This document shows, in pieces, positions 1 to 12,300 of a DNA stretch of 64,000 nt. The notes under the pieces were generated by a model. The model was given only the letters and a program-made list of their open reading frames with translations, searched no databases and had not been told where the DNA came from. This DNA comes from Cryptomeria japonica (lineage: Eukaryota; Streptophyta; Pinopsida; Cupressales; Cupressaceae): the NCBI RefSeq assembly GCF_030272615.1, contig NC_081413.1, forward strand, positions 557,653,136-557,717,135, given 5' to 3'. Numbering within the stretch: the stretch's first letter is position 1; each line of letters starts with the position of its first letter. The position numbers and the translations under genes were made by a program.

Positions 1-718
1 AACATTGTTGTTGATTAATAAATTGAATTAGAGTTTGGAGGTTAATATTTTTTTATGAAAAGGTTTTCCTAAGATATATCAGTGTGTAATGGTTGTTCAT
101 ATTATTTCTTTTAATATTTTAGATAATGTTTTATGCAAATTTTTCACCTTATAGACTATAATAGGAAGTATTTCTACATCTTAACTTCAACATTATTCCC
201 CATGACATCAAAATTGATAACAAAATATTATAAAGAAAAACAAATATATTGTATTAGGAAAGAATTAGAAAATTGAATGATGTGCCCTCGTTAATTCCCC
301 CATTAAGACCTCAACAATTATCCATTTATCATTAATTTCATTTTTAGTTTATTTGTCACAATAAATTTCTAGTAAATATTTGTACTTGTTGCAATATAGA
401 GATTTGAAAATAATCTTGCAAGGTCCTAAACAACATACCTTTTGTATTAGCTTTATTTTATTGTCCTTTAAAACAACTGAGATTATCTCATTGTTTAAAA
501 TTATAAAATATTTTTTAATACCGGAGTATTTAATATGTTATAAATTATTAAAATATATAATACCTTAAAACATATAAATCTTGAATAGTTTATAAAGTTA
601 ACTACTAGCAATCACACCTTGTGTGGAATGGGTACACCAAAGAGGTGTGGAAGGTCCATTAGGAAAAAAATTGGTCTATTATTTGCATACATTTGTATAG
701 GTAAGGAGAAATAAGGGG
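1..718. other. AT-rich spacer, no gene seen
   Basis: Strongly AT-rich sequence with short open frames only, none with recognisable domains or biased composition. I see no repeat boundary or RNA gene here. Confidence 0.5.
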
Positions 719-1303
719 TGTATGTGTATACGAGTGAGAAAGCTATGGGGGGAGAGAGAGGAGGGGGTTAATGAGAGAGGAGGAGATATAAGATAAAAGG
801 TAAAGATATAGGAAGTGGTATATACAAGGAAAGAGGATAGAGGGAGAGAGAAAGATAGATGGAGGGGGAGATGGAGTGAATAAAAGAGATCTATAGAGAT
901 TATGTGATATAGATAGAGAGGGAGAGGAAGAGATAGAAAGATAAAGATAGAAGGGACAAGATTGAGAGATAAAGGAGATGATAGAGAAAAATAAATAGAG
1001 AGAGAGAGGAAGACGGGGAGAGATAAAGATAGAGAGGGAGATAGAAGGAGTGTGTGTAGGAAAGGGAGAAATAAATATAGAAGGAAGGAGAGAGGGAGAG
1101 GGAGAGATGGAAAGATAGAGATATAGGGGGAAAGAGTGAGAGGTAAAAGAGGTGATAGAGACAAACAATAGAAAGAGGGATAGAGTGATAGAGAGAGGGG
1201 GAGAGATGGAGCGATAGAGGCAGGGAGGGCGAAATAGAGAGTGAGAGAGAGAGAGAGATCAAGAGAAAGGGAGGGAAATAAATAGAGAGAGGATAGAAGA
1301 TAT
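719..1303. repeat. Purine-rich (GA/GGA) low-complexity tract
   Basis: About 580 bases of nearly uninterrupted A and G on the plus strand (gagaga, gggaga and gatagag motifs) with occasional T. The complementary strand is pyrimidine-only enough to leave long Ser/Leu-rich open frames in all three minus frames. These are compositional artefacts, not proteins. A mirror-like homopurine tract of this length could form triplex (H-DNA) structure, but that is inference. Confidence 0.85.
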
Positions 1304-2795
1304 GTGAGGAACATTCCTCACTATTATTGTAAAGAACACATATAGAAGTCCCCTAAGAGCCTCTCTTATGTAAATTCTCCCAAGTGAGGCACCTATTTTG
1401 TGCAACCAACTGATGAGCCTATAAATTGTTCTATTTATTCTATTATTTATGTCATGTTAATCCATTTTCATATTGCAATCCCAATACATTTCCATACTTT
1501 ACCTTATTTCCATGAAGCATTGATTATGATAAATGAATATTTATAGACATTTATATGTTTAGTTAGTTGATGACTAAATCATGGTAAATTATTATATGAC
1601 TAGTGGTTATTAAATGTAAATTATCTTGGAAATTATAACATGTTCTTTGAAAGATATCTAAGTCATTCATTCTATTGGCAAGAAGAATAAACAGGTTGAC
1701 AATTATCACCATGAAGTTGTTGACTAGAAGTGCAGAAAAAGTCGAAACCCAGTTTCAGTAAAATGGTCATATCTCACTCATTTCTTAATGCAATTCAAAT
1801 ATTTAAAATTATTTAGAATTATTAAAAGGAGATATAAATACCCATTAAAGAGTTCGATCTTATTCACAACGGTTAAGGAGCATCAATCACTAGAAGTTGA
1901 CTAAGACAAAACTGGTGTGGCAACAGGAAAGGCAACAAACTTAGTCAAACCTCTTTCATTTATTGTAATTCAAGTTTTAACTTGAGAGGAGTTTGTATAT
2001 GAATTTTATTATATTTATGAACACCAAAAAATATCTAGCAAATCAACTTTGTAATAAAAGAGTCCAAAACAAACTCTTTTCCTATTAGTCAAGAAGATAA
2101 GTTGTAATAGGACTTTACTTCTTAGTCACTATTTTTTTGTCACTTAGAAGAATAAGTTTCTTCCTTGTTTAAAGGGATTATGAGACACATATTACATGGT
2201 TTTTAGAGAGTCATGTAGCTTATATATTTGAATTTGTAATGAAGAAAAGAAATTAGATAGTAGTAGATGGTAATTAGGATTGGAGAGTCATCATTCTACA
2301 ACAACAAATCTGTAGCAGCAACAATTTTAATAAAAGAAAAAAAAATTATTTTTAACGGAGCAAGTTACTTGTGTATAAGTTTTGAGAATTTGGATAATAA
2401 TTTAAATCATTTGAGAAAGGGCCACTTAAGATATTTTGCACCTTTGATAGTTATAGTAGCGAAATACACAACAAACTGTTGTGTTATTACATAGTTTCCT
2501 ACAACCATTGTTGTACAATTATTTTATTTTCAGCATTGCTATGTTTATAGTTTTGTTTATTTCTTTCAATTAATTTCCTATACACATCGATATAGTAGCT
2601 TAGAGAATCCCATAGTGAATATACAAAGCCTACTCATGTCAACTTCACATCCCTGGGTTGACCAATAAATATAGCTTCTAGTCTATGAAGGGTTGCTCAG
2701 ATTGGATAACTATCCATGAGTTAGGAAAGCTCTTTAAATCAACACCAAATCTAAAGTGAAATTAGAAGCCTCAACACCAACTATAAGAAAAAATT
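1304..2795. other. Unassigned spacer
   Basis: No coding region is supported. A TATA-like string (atataaata) lies near 1,830 on the plus strand, but no gene or LTR body can be tied to it. The right edge merges into the decayed 3' part of the LINE on the minus strand. Confidence 0.4.
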
Positions 2796-2799
2796 ACAC

Positions 2800-5463
2800 T
2801 ACAGCTAATAAAAATTATTCCACCTATTTCCACTAAGAAAGAACATCATTCTTATAAATTTGCCTATCCAACTCCAAGTAACTTGAAGCAAGTGAGAAAT
2901 TTCTCTTTTGATTAGGGGTCTAGGTAAGAAAATTTCTCCCGTTCAAAGAATTGCACACTCTACCTACTAAAATCCTATCAAGCTCCCCTTAAGCCTCCCT
3001 TGAACCTCCTAGTGGCCACTCATGAGGTTATTTTTATTTGAACACCTCTACTTGGACCTAAGTCCTAGATTGTTTTAAAGTCTTCAAGATTTCTCCAACC
3101 AACATCAAGAAACTATATCGTAAGAAATGTAATTATGGAAACATTGATATGATAGGCATACAACCATCCCATGAATCATACCGAAAAAGAGCCTCAATAC
3201 CCTTATTATAGATCCAAAAAATATCCTTCTTAATTAGCTTAGCATCCCTCTTAAGAGTGTCTCATATCATAAAACCCTTACCCACAAGGTTGAATCGAGG
3301 GACATCCTTGCTATCCACCTCCCCTAGATACTTCTTAGTAATAATTATGATCCAATCTTAATCATGGTTATTATACCATCTCCAAATAATCTTAGCAGCT
3401 AAAACTTGACCACTAAGGCATGCCCATAAAGACCAAGACCACTCTCCTGCTTCGACCTACAAATAGACTCCCACTCAACCAAACTCCACTTTGAAAATAG
3501 AAAATTGCTAGCCCAAAACAATATTTAGGAGAGGGCATGAAATTATTTAAGGAAGCTTGAGGGAGAAACTTGCACAAAACACTTGTAAATGGGGAGGGCC
3601 TAAACCATTGACTTCAAAAAAATCACTCTCCTAGTTGGCGAGAGTCACCTACAAGACCAATTGCTAACCCTTCTACAAAATATATGCAATACATCTTGCT
3701 AAAGCCCCCTAGGTAGAGGATCTAACACAAGAGGAATACCATGATAAACAAAGGGAAGGGAACCAATATGGAATCTAAGAATCTAGGCAATCTTGATCTT
3801 GATAAGCCTAAGAGTATTAAAGAAAAAATAGAAGACTTATCCTCATTAATCATTTTCCCAAAGGCAACCAATTAGATATCCAAATTCTTTCTTAAGTTTA
3901 TTTCCTAATTGATTCTAGCTACACCCAACAAGGTCATATCATCAATAAATTATAAATGAGAGTAATAAGGCAATATATTACCATAGCTCCAAACTTGGAT
4001 CAAACCTTGCCTTACACAAGACTTGATAAATCTTCCTAGCCCTTTAACCATTAAAATAAATATATAAGGGGATAAGGCATCACATTGTTGAAGACCCCTC
4101 AAGGATCCAAATAACTCAAATGGCTCATTATTGATAAGAGTAACAAAAGAAGAAGACGTGACACATCTCATGACCCATTTAATCCACTCACTACCAAATG
4201 AAAAAGTTAAAAGCACTTTATGAAAGAAAGCCCATTTGACACAATCATAATATTTGTTCATTTCCAACTTTATGAACATGGCCTTCTACTTAGAGGTCAT
4301 TCCATAGAGTGAATAGCCTCAATCACGACAACTATCCCATCCAAAATTTGTCTACTAGAAACAAAGACACATTGCTTCTCAAATATCAATCTATTGAGCT
4401 ATGTCTTGAGCCTCTCTATGATCAACTTAGTGATTATTTTATAAACCATATTGCAAAGAGCTTTAGGTCTAAATAGATAAATATTAATTGACCCCTTCTC
4501 TGTTAGGAATAAGAGCAAATAATATAGAATTCATGGCTCTAAACATTTGTTTGTTTTTTCGTGACTCTTGCACTACCTCCAAAAGGTCCAATTTGATAAT
4601 CTCCCAAAAATCCTCGTAAAATTCTATTATAAATCCACTAGGACCAAAGGATTTTCCTTTGTTCATACGACACACTACCTCTTCTAATTCAAACAAAGAT
4701 ATAGGTTGAATTATAGCCTCATTCATTTTATTAGAAACTAGAGATGGAAATAGTGTAAAATAGAATTTTCTTCATCCCTTGTAAGGGGAGAGTCCTCAGT
4801 AAATATAGATGAAAAGAACTAAGAAGCCAACTTCAAAATATCACTAATAGAAGAAAGTTGATTCCCCTCAAAGAACATAAGAGAGGTGATAAGATTCTCA
4901 TTCCTTCTGCCTTTAATGAAGTTGTGAAAAAAATAAAGTGTTTCTATTACCTTCCTGAAGCCAATAATGACAAGACTTTTGCTTCTATAAAATCTCCTAT
5001 CTTAGCTCCCATTCCTCCAATCCCTTCACACCTCCAATATCCTCTATATATATTTCCTTAGTTAGACCATTATCTTGAATCTAATGAGTAATGACATCCA
5101 AACAAGATTGAGGAGATGCTTTGGCCATGAAGAGGTTGCCAAAACACCATCTATTCTACCTTTTAAGCTTATACTTCACAAATTGCAATCTCTTAACAAG
5201 AACATTCTCGTGTCATAAATAGGTCTCCATTTGCACGACCACACAAGCATAAGATTATAAAGAGAAGGGTCTCAAAGCCACACAAATTGAAATTTAAAAA
5301 AGGGACTTTTTGAGGCTCTAAAAAATTAGTCAAAAATTTGATCGACCAGTGATCAAATCCTCTCTAATCTAAAATCTTTGAATTGGTAACTCAACTATCA
5401 CTAACCTAATAGCTAAAAACCAAGAATTTGTCTAACCTCTCAGAAATAGCATCCTCCCTTCAT
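2800..5463 (-). mobile_element. LINE (L1-type) remnant: end of endonuclease, reverse transcriptase, C-terminal region
   Basis: Minus-strand non-LTR retrotransposon pseudogene. In order of translation: an endonuclease tail with ISERLDKFLV then DHWSI (about 5,450-5,340); an RT N-terminal block with NKGKSFGPSGFIIEFY (about 4,670-4,610); the KLEMNKYYDCVKWAFFHKVL block (4,270-4,210); LRGLQQCDALSPYIFIL (about 4,100-4,045), matching the plant L1 RGLRQGDPLSPYLFIL block; and the catalytic box FIDDMTLLGVA (about 3,955-3,922), which keeps the two Asp. A post-RT block follows at about 3,450-3,380 and a degenerate C-terminal region reaches about 2,800. Several stops and frameshifts separate the pieces, for example between the SPYIFIL and FIDD blocks. 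The element is dead. Its 5' part resumes at 7,018 beyond the inserted LTR. The 3' end is not defined and I found no clear poly-A. Confidence 0.85.
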
Positions 5464-5468
5464 CTTCT
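5464..5468. other. Target-site duplication, left copy (CTTCT)
   Basis: CTTCT lies directly before the TG of the solo LTR and is repeated exactly after its terminal CA at 7,013-7,017. Five bp is the usual duplication for LTR retrotransposon integrases. Confidence 0.85.
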
Positions 5469-7012
5469 TGTTGGCATATGTGCAGAGTATGATGACATGT
5501 TGATACTGTATGTTGTCATTGATGTCAATATGCTGAGGAGTGAACCAGTATATTGAAGTTAAGCAACTGACAAAGAGAACTGGTATGATGTTGTGAACCG
5601 GTAACTGGCAAAGAGAACCGATATGATGTTGTGAATTGGTATATGTACAAAAGGTGAAGCGGTATGTTTGTCCAAGTGAACCGATATATTGAAATATGAA
5701 CTGGTATATGGAATGTTTTCTATCAAGGTTTAATATGGCATGACTATCGGTTGGTAGTCTTAGTCTTAGGGTTTCTGGTTGAAGTGTTCCAAGCCTGTGT
5801 GATTCAACTGATGACATCATGTGATGAGTTAGAATTGTAATGGAGATCAGTTCATGTTGCCACATCATCCTTGTGTGCATGAAGGATCTTGCATGAAGGA
5901 GATTGATCCTATCTACCTTGGGAATGTGTGAAGTCTCTATAAACAGTGGAGAACGCGTGATGGGTTATTGCCTCCATGAAGCAGTGAAGAATGAATGATG
6001 GAGAATGTCTTGAGATCTGTTCAAGACTGTTGTATTCAATGCAAATTTTTCAATGGTCAGGATTGAACCGATTAAATTGCTTAACCTAAAGGTTTAGGGT
6101 TTAGGGTTTATGCTTCTGACCTATCTATTTTCCTATAAGGTCAATGTTGTGTTTCATGTTGAGGTTGTTGGCAAATGTTGTGTGTGTATCTAAGTGTAGA
6201 GATACGTGATTCGTGCCAGATCATATAAGAGAATTGATACCTGCAGAGTGTGTGTGCAGAAGGAAGAAACTAAAGTGGATCTGCATTGGCATTGAGTGCT
6301 ACTACCAGATCATTGTAATACCTGTTGATCTCTAACCACTTCAATAGTTGGAAAATCCCTTAATAGGGTAGCTTTAACCAGCTTGATGTAAATCCTTTAA
6401 CAGGGTGACTCAAAACCATTGAGTTCATAAAATCCTCTAACAAGGTAACCTTTAATAGGGTTTAACCCTTAACTGGGTATTCTAGCCATCCCTTAATCGG
6501 GTGATCCCTAACAAGATCGGTTCCTAACAGAACCTTTTGTAACACTCTTTAACTAGACCAGGCTCCTAACAGAGTGGACTTCTAAAGAGTTCAAGAACAA
6601 CTTGTGGGTATTCATCCCCACCATGGTTTTTCTTAGTTGGGTTTCCACGTGAAAAATATGTGTGTCATGTGTGATGCTTTTTCATGTGATGCTTTGTTAT
6701 TTTTTGTCAAGTAGTGAATCATGTTGAACTAGCAAGTTATCATATTTCTGATGATAAATTACCTATTTATGCACAAGGATAAAGTGGAAATGAGGAGGTA
6801 GGTTGTATGGTAAGCTAAGTGTTGCCGGTTTATGTTTTCACAGTCTCATTGTGTTTAACCAGTCGTAATCTGGTTTAGACTGGTGTTAGTAATTGCCAGT
6901 CAAGTTCACTATTTGCAGTCTAACCGGTTCAAGAGAAGATTTTGTGTCTATACTGATTCACCCCCCCCTCTCAGTACCGGTTCGGTACTTATTGTTCATC
7001 ATTTTGTTATCA
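5469..7012 (+). mobile_element. Solo LTR (1,544 bp), Ty1/copia-like, nested in the LINE
   Basis: Begins TGTTGGCATATG and ends GTTATCA, flanked by identical CTTCT duplications. Removing it brings the two LINE endonuclease halves back into one frame with no bases missing, so the boundaries are firm. Internally there is a TATA-like box (ctataaa, about 5,936) about 470 bp in, a series of short degenerate cctttaacagggt-type repeats (about 6,350-6,570), and a C-run followed by ctctcagtaccgg near the 3' end. That last arrangement is common at the 3' end of plant copia LTRs. There is no internal coding region, so this is the product of LTR-LTR recombination. Orientation is inferred from the C-run and TATA positions. 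Confidence 0.85.
5936..5942 (+). promoter_or_regulatory. Putative TATA box of the LTR promoter
   Basis: CTATAAA inside the solo LTR, about 470 bp from its 5' end, where the U3 promoter of a long LTR would be expected. It is supported only by motif and position. No transcript start can be seen. Confidence 0.3.
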
Positions 7013-7017
7013 CTTCT
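7013..7017. other. Target-site duplication, right copy (CTTCT)
   Basis: Exact copy of 5,464-5,468, directly after the terminal CA of the solo LTR. Confidence 0.85.
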
Positions 7018-7245
7018 ATTATTCCAAGTAAATAGGCCATTGTTAGGCTTTATGTCCATCATATTTAGGAAATCTGTATTATCTCTCAAAAGCTTAGCAG
7101 AAGGGTTAAGATTGATAGTGCCTCCTTTTGTCTCCTCCAAATTAGAAACAACATTAAAGTCTCTAGTGAGGATCCAAGGGAGATAAGAGGAAAAAGATCA
7201 AACACATTTGAGGAAAAACAAACTTCAGCATTGCATTTGTAGCGT
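7018..7245 (-). mobile_element. LINE remnant, endonuclease N-terminal part
   Basis: Continuation of the LINE at 2,800-5,463 on the far side of the solo LTR. The minus-strand translation contains RDFNVVSNLEETKGG (about 7,175-7,130), matching the GDFN block of plant L1 endonucleases with the first Gly replaced by Arg. GLFTWNNR (about 7,045-7,020) matches the G-FTW-N motif. The frame meets the downstream half exactly at the duplicated target site, where a TGA sits in the repaired reading. Upstream of about 7,245 the similarity stops, so ORF1 and the start of the endonuclease are missing. Confidence 0.8.
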
Positions 7246-7789
7246 CCCAAAACCTATAGATCAACTGTTTTTCATAAAGATTTGAGGAGTTAAGTTTTTA
7301 AGTAATTTTTTTGGTGGCATGTATTTTGAGGTCAAATTTGGGGTCAACAAAAAATCTAGGCACTTTGTGGTGAAAAAAACCTCACCATTGTGCTTGCAAC
7401 ACCTACAAATCCCAAAATCACATGTCAAATTGCAAAAATTGGAGACTGAGAATTTTTTTGACCTATTTTTTAGGGATGACTTTTGGGTACATGGGTTTGT
7501 ATAACATACAAACTCTATAGTCATCATTTATGACAATGTCCACATTAGTTACCACATCATCATCCCTTCAATTGCCATGTCAACGACCACATCAACAAAT
7601 CTGCCTACTCAACCTACTATGTTAGCATGACATCATATTGGCATTAGCAGTACAAACACAACCTCCCCTTAAAGCCTTTATTTTTCCTTTTGACTTACCT
7701 TCGTTTTTTTGTTCATACGAAGTTGAAACTATGCAAACGAGATATCGCCAAAAAGCTAGTTCCAAGCCCAATGTGGTGGTGCTAGTAAT
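7246..7789. other. Unassigned sequence between LINE and LTR fragment
   Basis: Short open frames occur on both strands but mirror each other and show no domain. The block separates the truncated LINE from the antisense LTR fragment and may itself be an old repeat. I could not place it. Confidence 0.35.
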
Positions 7790-9060
7790 TGCTGAACATA
7801 ATGTACCATTGAGAGGGGAGTGAATCAGTGGTTCTTGAAATCTTTCCTTCTTAACCAACCTTGGAATGCCGGTTATCACTCTAAGAACTAAACAATCAAA
7901 TCGGTAAGATAAATGTGGATATCAAAAGAGGCAAACACACAAATGCATAACTCACAACACTAGATGTACGAGGAAAACCCAATATGGGAAAAACCTAGGT
8001 GAGAAATGTTGCTGGAGTCTACTACTCCAATCCAGCCTCACAAACGAAACACCATATTACAATGATTTAGGGGACCTACCCAAGGAGCACCAACCCCTGC
8101 ACCAAGCTTCAACTTAGTGTTGTATAATGAAATACAATTTTGGTACAATTATAAGACTTGGTTGCAAATGAGTTCTGCAACACCTGATCAATGGATTTAT
8201 GTTGGTTAACAACTTCCTCTTCTTCACTGGTTCTCACATTGTCAGTTATGAGATTACTCTCTTTGATCACTCACTGGTTACTCCTAGTCTCTCTTCTCTC
8301 TCCCTCAGCCTCACACTTCACTGTGTCACTCTTGGATGCCTTCTTGACCAATCAATCCTCACTAGTTAGCTTGAGTGTTAGAACTGCAACAGTTTACTGG
8401 TTACTCTGTCTCTACCAGTTAGATCCTCTCATTGGTTCACCCTGCTAACCCACATTGCAACTTTCTCAAAATAAACTCTAAGGCAGATAATATTTCTCCT
8501 TGCTCAGACTCTCTTCTAACTCACACCTCACACCAAGCATTCATCTCATTCTAGTCTTCAGATCACATATTTATTGTTTAGGGTTCTCGCCAAAATAACA
8601 TTCAAATGGTGTCGTGTTAGGTTTTGCCTTTACCAACTTGATCTGTATAAGATTTGATCTGATCTACTTTTTTGGAGAGATGATCTACATGTCATTGATC
8701 AACATTGCCAACCCCTCGCATTCCAATGTGCGTTTTCTATATTTGGATGTCTGCTGCATACTTTTCTGTGTTTCTCTATTAAACTCCATTAAAGGCTCGA
8801 CTGTTTCCTTTGTCAAATGGGTACAAAGATCAGATCTTCTTGCAGGGTCTGTTCAATCACTTGTCACTGTGTCTTACTTGAGCCGCAATGTTCTGCCATC
8901 CTCCCATGATTTTTGGGTTCTTCATAAAAGCCAACTTGCTTGTTGTCTTTTATGTCGATGAATATTTCACCAACCTCTGCATGATCACCACCTGGCATCC
9001 TTGTCGACATCCACCTATGCTTGGTTTTCTATGTCGGTTTGACATCCTTCACCAACTAAG
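7790..9060 (-). mobile_element. Antisense LTR-like fragment related to the solo LTR
   Basis: Read on the minus strand, the end at 7,790-7,835 (ctgattcactcccctctcaatgg, then ttcagca) matches the 3' end of the solo LTR (ctgattcacccccccctctcag). A further block at about 7,975-8,070 (gtttttcccatattgggttttcctcg) is of the kind found in copia-type LTRs. The 5' (TG) end is not identifiable and may have been lost next to the CACTA-type sequence at 9,082. No matching 5-bp duplication was found. Orientation and identity are inferred from the shared end. Confidence 0.5.
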
Positions 9061-9081
9061 ATTGACTACCGTTTCAACTCA

Positions 9082-9320
9082 CACTAATACATTTGGCCTG
9101 AAATTCCGACAAAGGTTTCCGACGGAGAAGGTAAATTGTGACCAAATTTGATTTTTTTTTTGAAAAAATACCCACATTCGTCGAAATTCTAATGATAATT
9201 CAACATTTGGTTTTGATGGAGAAGGAATTGGCAATGAAATTTGTGTTTTTTTGAAAAAGTGCTCGCGTTCGTTGAAATTTTGACAACCGCTGGCATTACT
9301 AAAAAAAAAAAAGACCAAGT
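9082..9320 (+). mobile_element. CACTA-type terminal sequence, family shared with 44,384
   Basis: Starts CACTAATACATTTGG and continues with motifs such as tttccgacggagaaggta and gaaaaaatacccacattcg. The same order is found, diverged, at 44,384-44,620. A third copy of only the terminal string is inverted at 30,071-30,085. CACTA at the tip and CG-rich subterminal motifs are typical of En/Spm elements. The opposite end (TAGTG) was not found, so this may be one terminus or a truncated non-autonomous element. Confidence 0.55.
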
Positions 9321-12300
9321 CATTTGATAAACATTAATCTCGCCTATTTGTCTCATCGACCTTTTCCATATTCACAAAAAAATTGGGCATTACAAGGAGG
9401 GAAACAGTTTTGGATTGCGGTGCCGCCAAGATCAGGTTGAAGAAAAAAGGTAGGGTAATCAACCAATTCATTCACAGGATGTTTTCTTCAAGAAAAAATT
9501 ATTATGTTTGTGACAATGTGTCAAATTTTCTTTATGTAGTGATGAAATTGTTTGAATTTTACATAGGAGGTTGCATTTGTGTTGGTTGATGATCAAGTTT
9601 TATCCTTCTTATAATGAATTTTACTGCTCATAATTTTTTTTCCCTAGCTCATATTCATTGTCTGGTAGAAAAAGAGAAAAATAAGATTGATTTGGATGGT
9701 TGATCAAATGAAATGATCAATTATCCTCTTTATAGGCATAACCTCTTAGGGCAGACCCTACTTAAGGAGCGAGACAACCTAAACCTGCATGATCAAATAG
9801 GGAAGAACCACAAATTGTGCCACTCTTGTATTCAACATCCATTGGAAGTGACCTGAACGTAGGCTCTAGCTGAGGAGCTTACCTTGGGTATGGATGCTGG
9901 TATATATGGTTGTGCTAGAAAATCCCTGCTGTAGGACAATCAGACCATTGTGTAGTGATCAAGTGCCATTTTTTGTCAGTGTTTTGGAAGGGAGGATAAG
10001 CATACTATGATAGGAAGGTGGTATAAAATGGAAGCTGAGAGGTATAAGGTTATGAGCTGTGGGTTAGGATAAGATAGGGACGTAAGTGATGAAGGATGTA
10101 ATGGTGAAAGAGTAAGTTAGGATATGTTAGGGGTTTGGAAGGTAGGAAAGTGAATGGGGGGAGATAAAAGGATGTGAAGGATGGAATGGGGTTAGGTAGG
10201 TGAAGTAAAAGTAAATGTGTATAAGGTTAAGGTTTAGGATAGGATGTAAGAAAGTGAAGGAGGTTAAGAGAGGGGATATGAAAGGTAGATGGCAGGTAAT
10301 AATGATAGGAAGTGAGGTAAAGGTTATGAGGTGTGGGTTAGAAAATAGGGTGTAGGAAATGGAAGGAACGGTCATCCATGCCGTAGTGCTTCAAGAGGAG
10401 TACATTCACATGAGGGACAAGAAGAGTCATTTCATGTCATAGTGTACCTCCTTAAACCTTCCACCAACACCAAACTCAATACCAAACTCTTTCCCAATCT
10501 CGCTAATGGACTAACTCAACTCACTGTCAAATTGTGACAGTCAATGCAAGGTTTAGGACAGTAGTAATTAGGATCTTCTAATTATGATGGGGCCTAGCCA
10601 ACATAGGGTTATATGAGACATGGGTAAGTTCAACAGTGGTGTGTATTAGATTGTCATCAAAGTTTCCTGTTAGTGTTACTTTGTATCAACATTAACCACT
10701 TATTGTCATTTCATTATAATCAGTTTGTTATTCCTTATAAGAATTTGCAGTATTACCATGATTTGCATAACTTGAATCTAATTGTATTATGTATTCTTGA
10801 GATTATGTGCAAAAAAAAAAAATATTTATATGTTATGTTTGGCAGTAACATTATGTTATTTTAATGTTGTTTGAATAAATATATAAAATTTACCTTCCTA
10901 ACTTAATATGATATTAAGTGTCATTGACATGATTAAGAACATCTTAATTTACATTCAATGATGCACAAATCTAAATTTAAATATGTATATCATACTGGCT
11001 GATATATAATCTAATGCTAACTCAGGAAAATCATGCTTATACGTACATGACATTGAACTTACCCCTGTCTTTATCCCTGCTGGTAAACTATCATTATTCA
11101 TCTTGTATGCTCTCTGAACTTGGGCATTAAGGTTGTCCTATGCATTATCACATGACTATTTTTTCTTGTTCTTAGGGTTGTCTATTGCTCTAAACATGAT
11201 TAGGCTTTTTCACTATGTTGACTACCACCTTTAATGGACTTCCATTGTGAATACTTATTACTATTGCCCTCTTTGACTGTCACAAGATGACTAAAATGTT
11301 TACATAGGTGACTAGATCTATTCATGTGAGTTCTCTTCATAATATTGGTAATTGTCATACTTTGATCGTAAGGATACCACCTTAGTAGTAGTGAGAGAAA
11401 AAACAATGATCACCCCATACCCAAAACATGGTGATCTTGCAAGCTAAGGATTAGAACAAAGATGGAAATGCAGTGCACAATTAATTCTACAAGAGACTTC
11501 GTCATCATTGAAAAGACAAGATAGAGTTGTAGACCAAGTCTTCTGTTCAATTATCCTAAAGTGTTTTGGTATTTTGAGACTGCTCTCTTTCCTGTTTGAT
11601 AGTGAACATCCGTTTTACTACTTTATCTCTATTCTTAGATTTGGTCTGAGTCTTTTATGTATATAATTTGACAATGATTTTATCATTTTGACTATGTTTC
11701 CAATGAAAATGATGGGCCATTTTTATTTCTTTTGAAACGTTGAATCTACAATAAATATTATCAAACACAGTAGCTAGTGATGGCTCTTTTTTACTGTGTT
11801 TGCCTATATGTTGCCCTCTTACTAGCCAAATATATAGTCTCTCTACTCGAGGATTCTTCATGACTTATCTCACTATCAAAATCAACTTTTGGGTTTTCTC
11901 TTCATGGTATTAAGGTTCATGATTTTAGTTGTTCTATGATTATATACCATGGATTGATCTATCTTATTGTGTATAGATTACTTGTTACTATTTTGTGGCT
12001 ATCTCTTTTTTTATAGGCTTTGTCCTAACTTTTTCTCTTTGGTTGGGTTGTCATTGAGATTTACATTTCAAATCTTTGCCCATGATCTCACTATTATTAA
12101 TTTGGCTAGGACTTTTATCACTTGTACTTTGTCATGTGTATTTGGTTCTTATTGTGTATCATCTTCTCATGACTTCATCAAGAGGCTTTTTGTCTGCTCT
12201 TAACACTATCCTAGAAGATATTTACTATATTTTCAATGAAACTTGGCTTTGTTTACTTCTTATTCACTATTTTGTTGGTGTAGCTATTCCTTTCTATGTC

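Noticed and set aside
679..1314. Minus-strand frames of 120-211 codons, rich in Ser, Leu and Pro
   Set aside because: They are the complement of a purine-only tract. All three frames are open at once with the same composition, which marks low complexity and not coding.
6092..6114. ggtttagggtttagggttta, plant telomere-like repeat
   Set aside because: Only two to three units, inside the solo LTR; far too short to be an interstitial telomere block.
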